A DNA stretch of 5,861 bases, taken from contig CAUJFU010000469.1 in the NCBI GenBank assembly GCA_963169055.1, forward strand, positions 1 to 5,861. Direction: 5' to 3'. Shown here in pieces: positions 4,786 through 5,861 of the stretch (the stretch's first letter is position 1; the number at the start of each line of letters is the position of its first letter). Position numbers and translations under genes: made by a program. The notes beneath the pieces are model-generated. The model was not told where the DNA came from. It saw nothing but the letters and a program-made list of their open reading frames with translations, and did no database searches. Source of the DNA: Myxococcota bacterium. GTDB taxonomy: Bacteria; Myxococcota_C; UBA6777.

Positions 4786-5861
4786 ATGGTGGGTCGTTGT
4801 TTGGGTCGCGTTGGGTATGGACTCCTCTTGTGCGTGGTGGGGTGGGGAACGGTATGTACGCAAACGTCGGTGTATGCGCAAAAGACAGCGGACGTTTCTG
4901 TGGTCGTGTCTTCTCTCGACAAGACGGGCGCAAACAACGCATGGCTAGAAGGCGTATGGAGCGAGTCGTTGGGAGTACGCCACCGCGAAAGCTCCCTCTG
5001 CTTGGGCGGAATCCCCGAAGACCAAAGCAGCGCCTTGTCTGAGGCAGCAAAAGCCTTTGCGGCGGGAAAAAAAGCCTACGAAGAACTGAATCCTGAGACC
5101 TCATTTCGCCAATTCACCAAAGCCATTCGACACTATAAAGAAGCCAGCGCCTACACCACCGATATCAAACCGCTCGCCCAAGCCCTGCTTTACATCGGCG
5201 TCGGCTATTTGCTGAACGGACAACGCGCCCAAGGCATCGCGTCATTTCGACAGGCGTTGGTGTTTCAACCCACAGCAACGTTGGCAGGGATCTCGACCGA
5301 AGAAGACAAGCTACAGATCTTCAAACTGGCGGAAGAGGAAACCAAAAAATTGCCCAAGCATCTGATCAAGATCAGCGCAGAGACCGATGCTGCGGTCTTT
5401 ATCAACGGTCGATTTCGCGGTTTGACGCCGTTGCGGGTGTATTTGTCCGAAGGCGAACATCTGATCTCGGTGCGACGCCAAGGATATGTCTCTTGGGGTC
5501 GCGGTGTGCGCATCAAAGGCCCCGAGGCATGGGAGGCTCAAGTCAAAGCCTTGTCGGGACTCGCCAACTGGCAAAAATTAGGGCAAAGCGCAGTAGACAA
5601 CGGAAGCCATGAACAAGCCGAAGTCCCCGCAAGTGTCCTTGCTTTGGGCCAATTGACAGGCGGTGAGATGTTGGTGATCGCGCAAACCAAGCGGGTGCAA
5701 TCGCGTTTGTGGATTCAAGCAGCAGCTTACGATCTCGCAAACAAACGCCAAATCGCCGCAGGAGGCGCGTGGGCCGAATGGCCCAAAGGAACAGAGGTTG
5801 CGCAAGAACTTCTGCGCTCGCTGTTGCGTGGGACACCTGTTCGCCTTGGGGGTTGGCTCCC
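4786..5861 (+). CDS. Secreted TPR and PEGA-domain protein, 3' partial
   Basis: This frame is open from 4786 to the window edge (358 complete codons plus 2 nt), so the C-terminus is missing. Residues 1-31 form a Sec signal peptide: Arg-containing n-region, hydrophobic core (YGLLLCVVGWGTV) and a likely signal peptidase I site SVYA|QK; the nearby Cys residues lack a proper lipobox. Residues about 83-166 are helical and TPR-like, with AAGKKAYEELNPE, YKEASAY and LLYIGVGYLLNGQRAQGIAS as repeat-type helices. Residues about 192-243 match a PEGA domain: ISAETDAAVFINGRFRGLTP followed by LSEGEHLISVRRQGYVSWGR, a small beta fold common on exported proteins. From about 285 the pattern LGQLTGGEMLVIAQ...RLWIQAAAYDLANKRQIAAGG resembles the 'family member senses or reports a value, then summarises it' beta-rich domain often found after PEGA in Myxococcota proteins; that resemblance is from memory. 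A cell-envelope role is likely, but the exact function is unknown. It probably has its own promoter and is not an obvious dcw gene. Confidence 0.85.
   Translation, partial: MVGRCLGRVGYGLLLCVVGWGTVCTQTSVYAQKTADVSVVVSSLDKTGANNAWLEGVWSESLGVRHRESSLCLGGIPEDQSSALSEAAKAFAAGKKAYEELNPETSFRQFTKAIRHYKEASAYTTDIKPLAQALLYIGVGYLLNGQRAQGIASFRQALVFQPTATLAGISTEEDKLQIFKLAEEETKKLPKHLIKISAETDAAVFINGRFRGLTPLRVYLSEGEHLISVRRQGYVSWGRGVRIKGPEAWEAQVKALSGLANWQKLGQSAVDNGSHEQAEVPASVLALGQLTGGEMLVIAQTKRVQSRLWIQAAAYDLANKRQIAAGGAWAEWPKGTEVAQELLRSLLRGTPVRLGGWL

Noticed and set aside
4589-5104. Overlapping minus-strand frames (171, 128 and 76 codons) over the ftsI-PEGA intergenic region
   Set aside because: Composition is Arg/Ser/Pro/Thr-rich, there are several competing frames, and they run antisense to the signal peptide and ribosome site of the PEGA gene.
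1-5861. Mobile elements, CRISPR arrays, tRNA or rRNA genes
   Set aside because: No transposase motifs, spaced repeat arrays, or RNA-gene signatures were seen on either strand by reading; no search tool was available.

Overview
The window holds the front part of a division and cell wall (dcw) gene cluster from a Gram-negative bacterium. By protein character it is most like the deltaproteobacterial/Myxococcota side of the tree: a secreted TPR-plus-PEGA protein, a Lys/Ala/Ser-rich membrane protein, and moderately GC-rich coding with TTG/GTG-tolerant starts. This placement is an inference and is only moderately secure, because there is no rRNA or marker phylogeny in view.

Layout. A minus-strand gene (13-621) encodes an unrecognised 202-residue protein with a low-complexity N-terminus, a TPR-like helical segment and two C-terminal membrane helices. 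A 150-bp divergent intergenic region separates it from a plus-strand operon: rsmH (772-1743), ftsL-like (1928-2377) and ftsI (2448-4514). The 184-bp gap between rsmH and ftsL is spanned exactly by a 62-codon open frame that overlaps rsmH in TAATG and ftsL in ATGA. It may be a translated small gene, or may only relay ribosomes. After ftsI comes a 271-bp intergenic stretch with a perfect TTGACA box. A signal-peptide-bearing TPR/PEGA protein starts at 4786 and runs off the right edge still open; it is a real gene although it has no stop codon inside the window.

How the genes fit. RsmH methylates C1402 of 16S rRNA. FtsL is the small bitopic divisome scaffold that, in other bacteria, works with FtsB/FtsQ to activate FtsI-FtsW. 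FtsI is the septal class B transpeptidase. The order rsmH-ftsL-ftsI is the conserved start of dcw clusters, but here mraZ is not next to rsmH and murE does not follow ftsI, so the cluster looks short or broken. FtsI ends in an extremely basic tail of about 86 residues and has no PASTA domain.

I found no mobile element, CRISPR array, tRNA, rRNA or toxin/defence module. I do not see a clearly novel system. The points most worth a second look are the FtsI basic tail and the nested small ORF between rsmH and ftsL.
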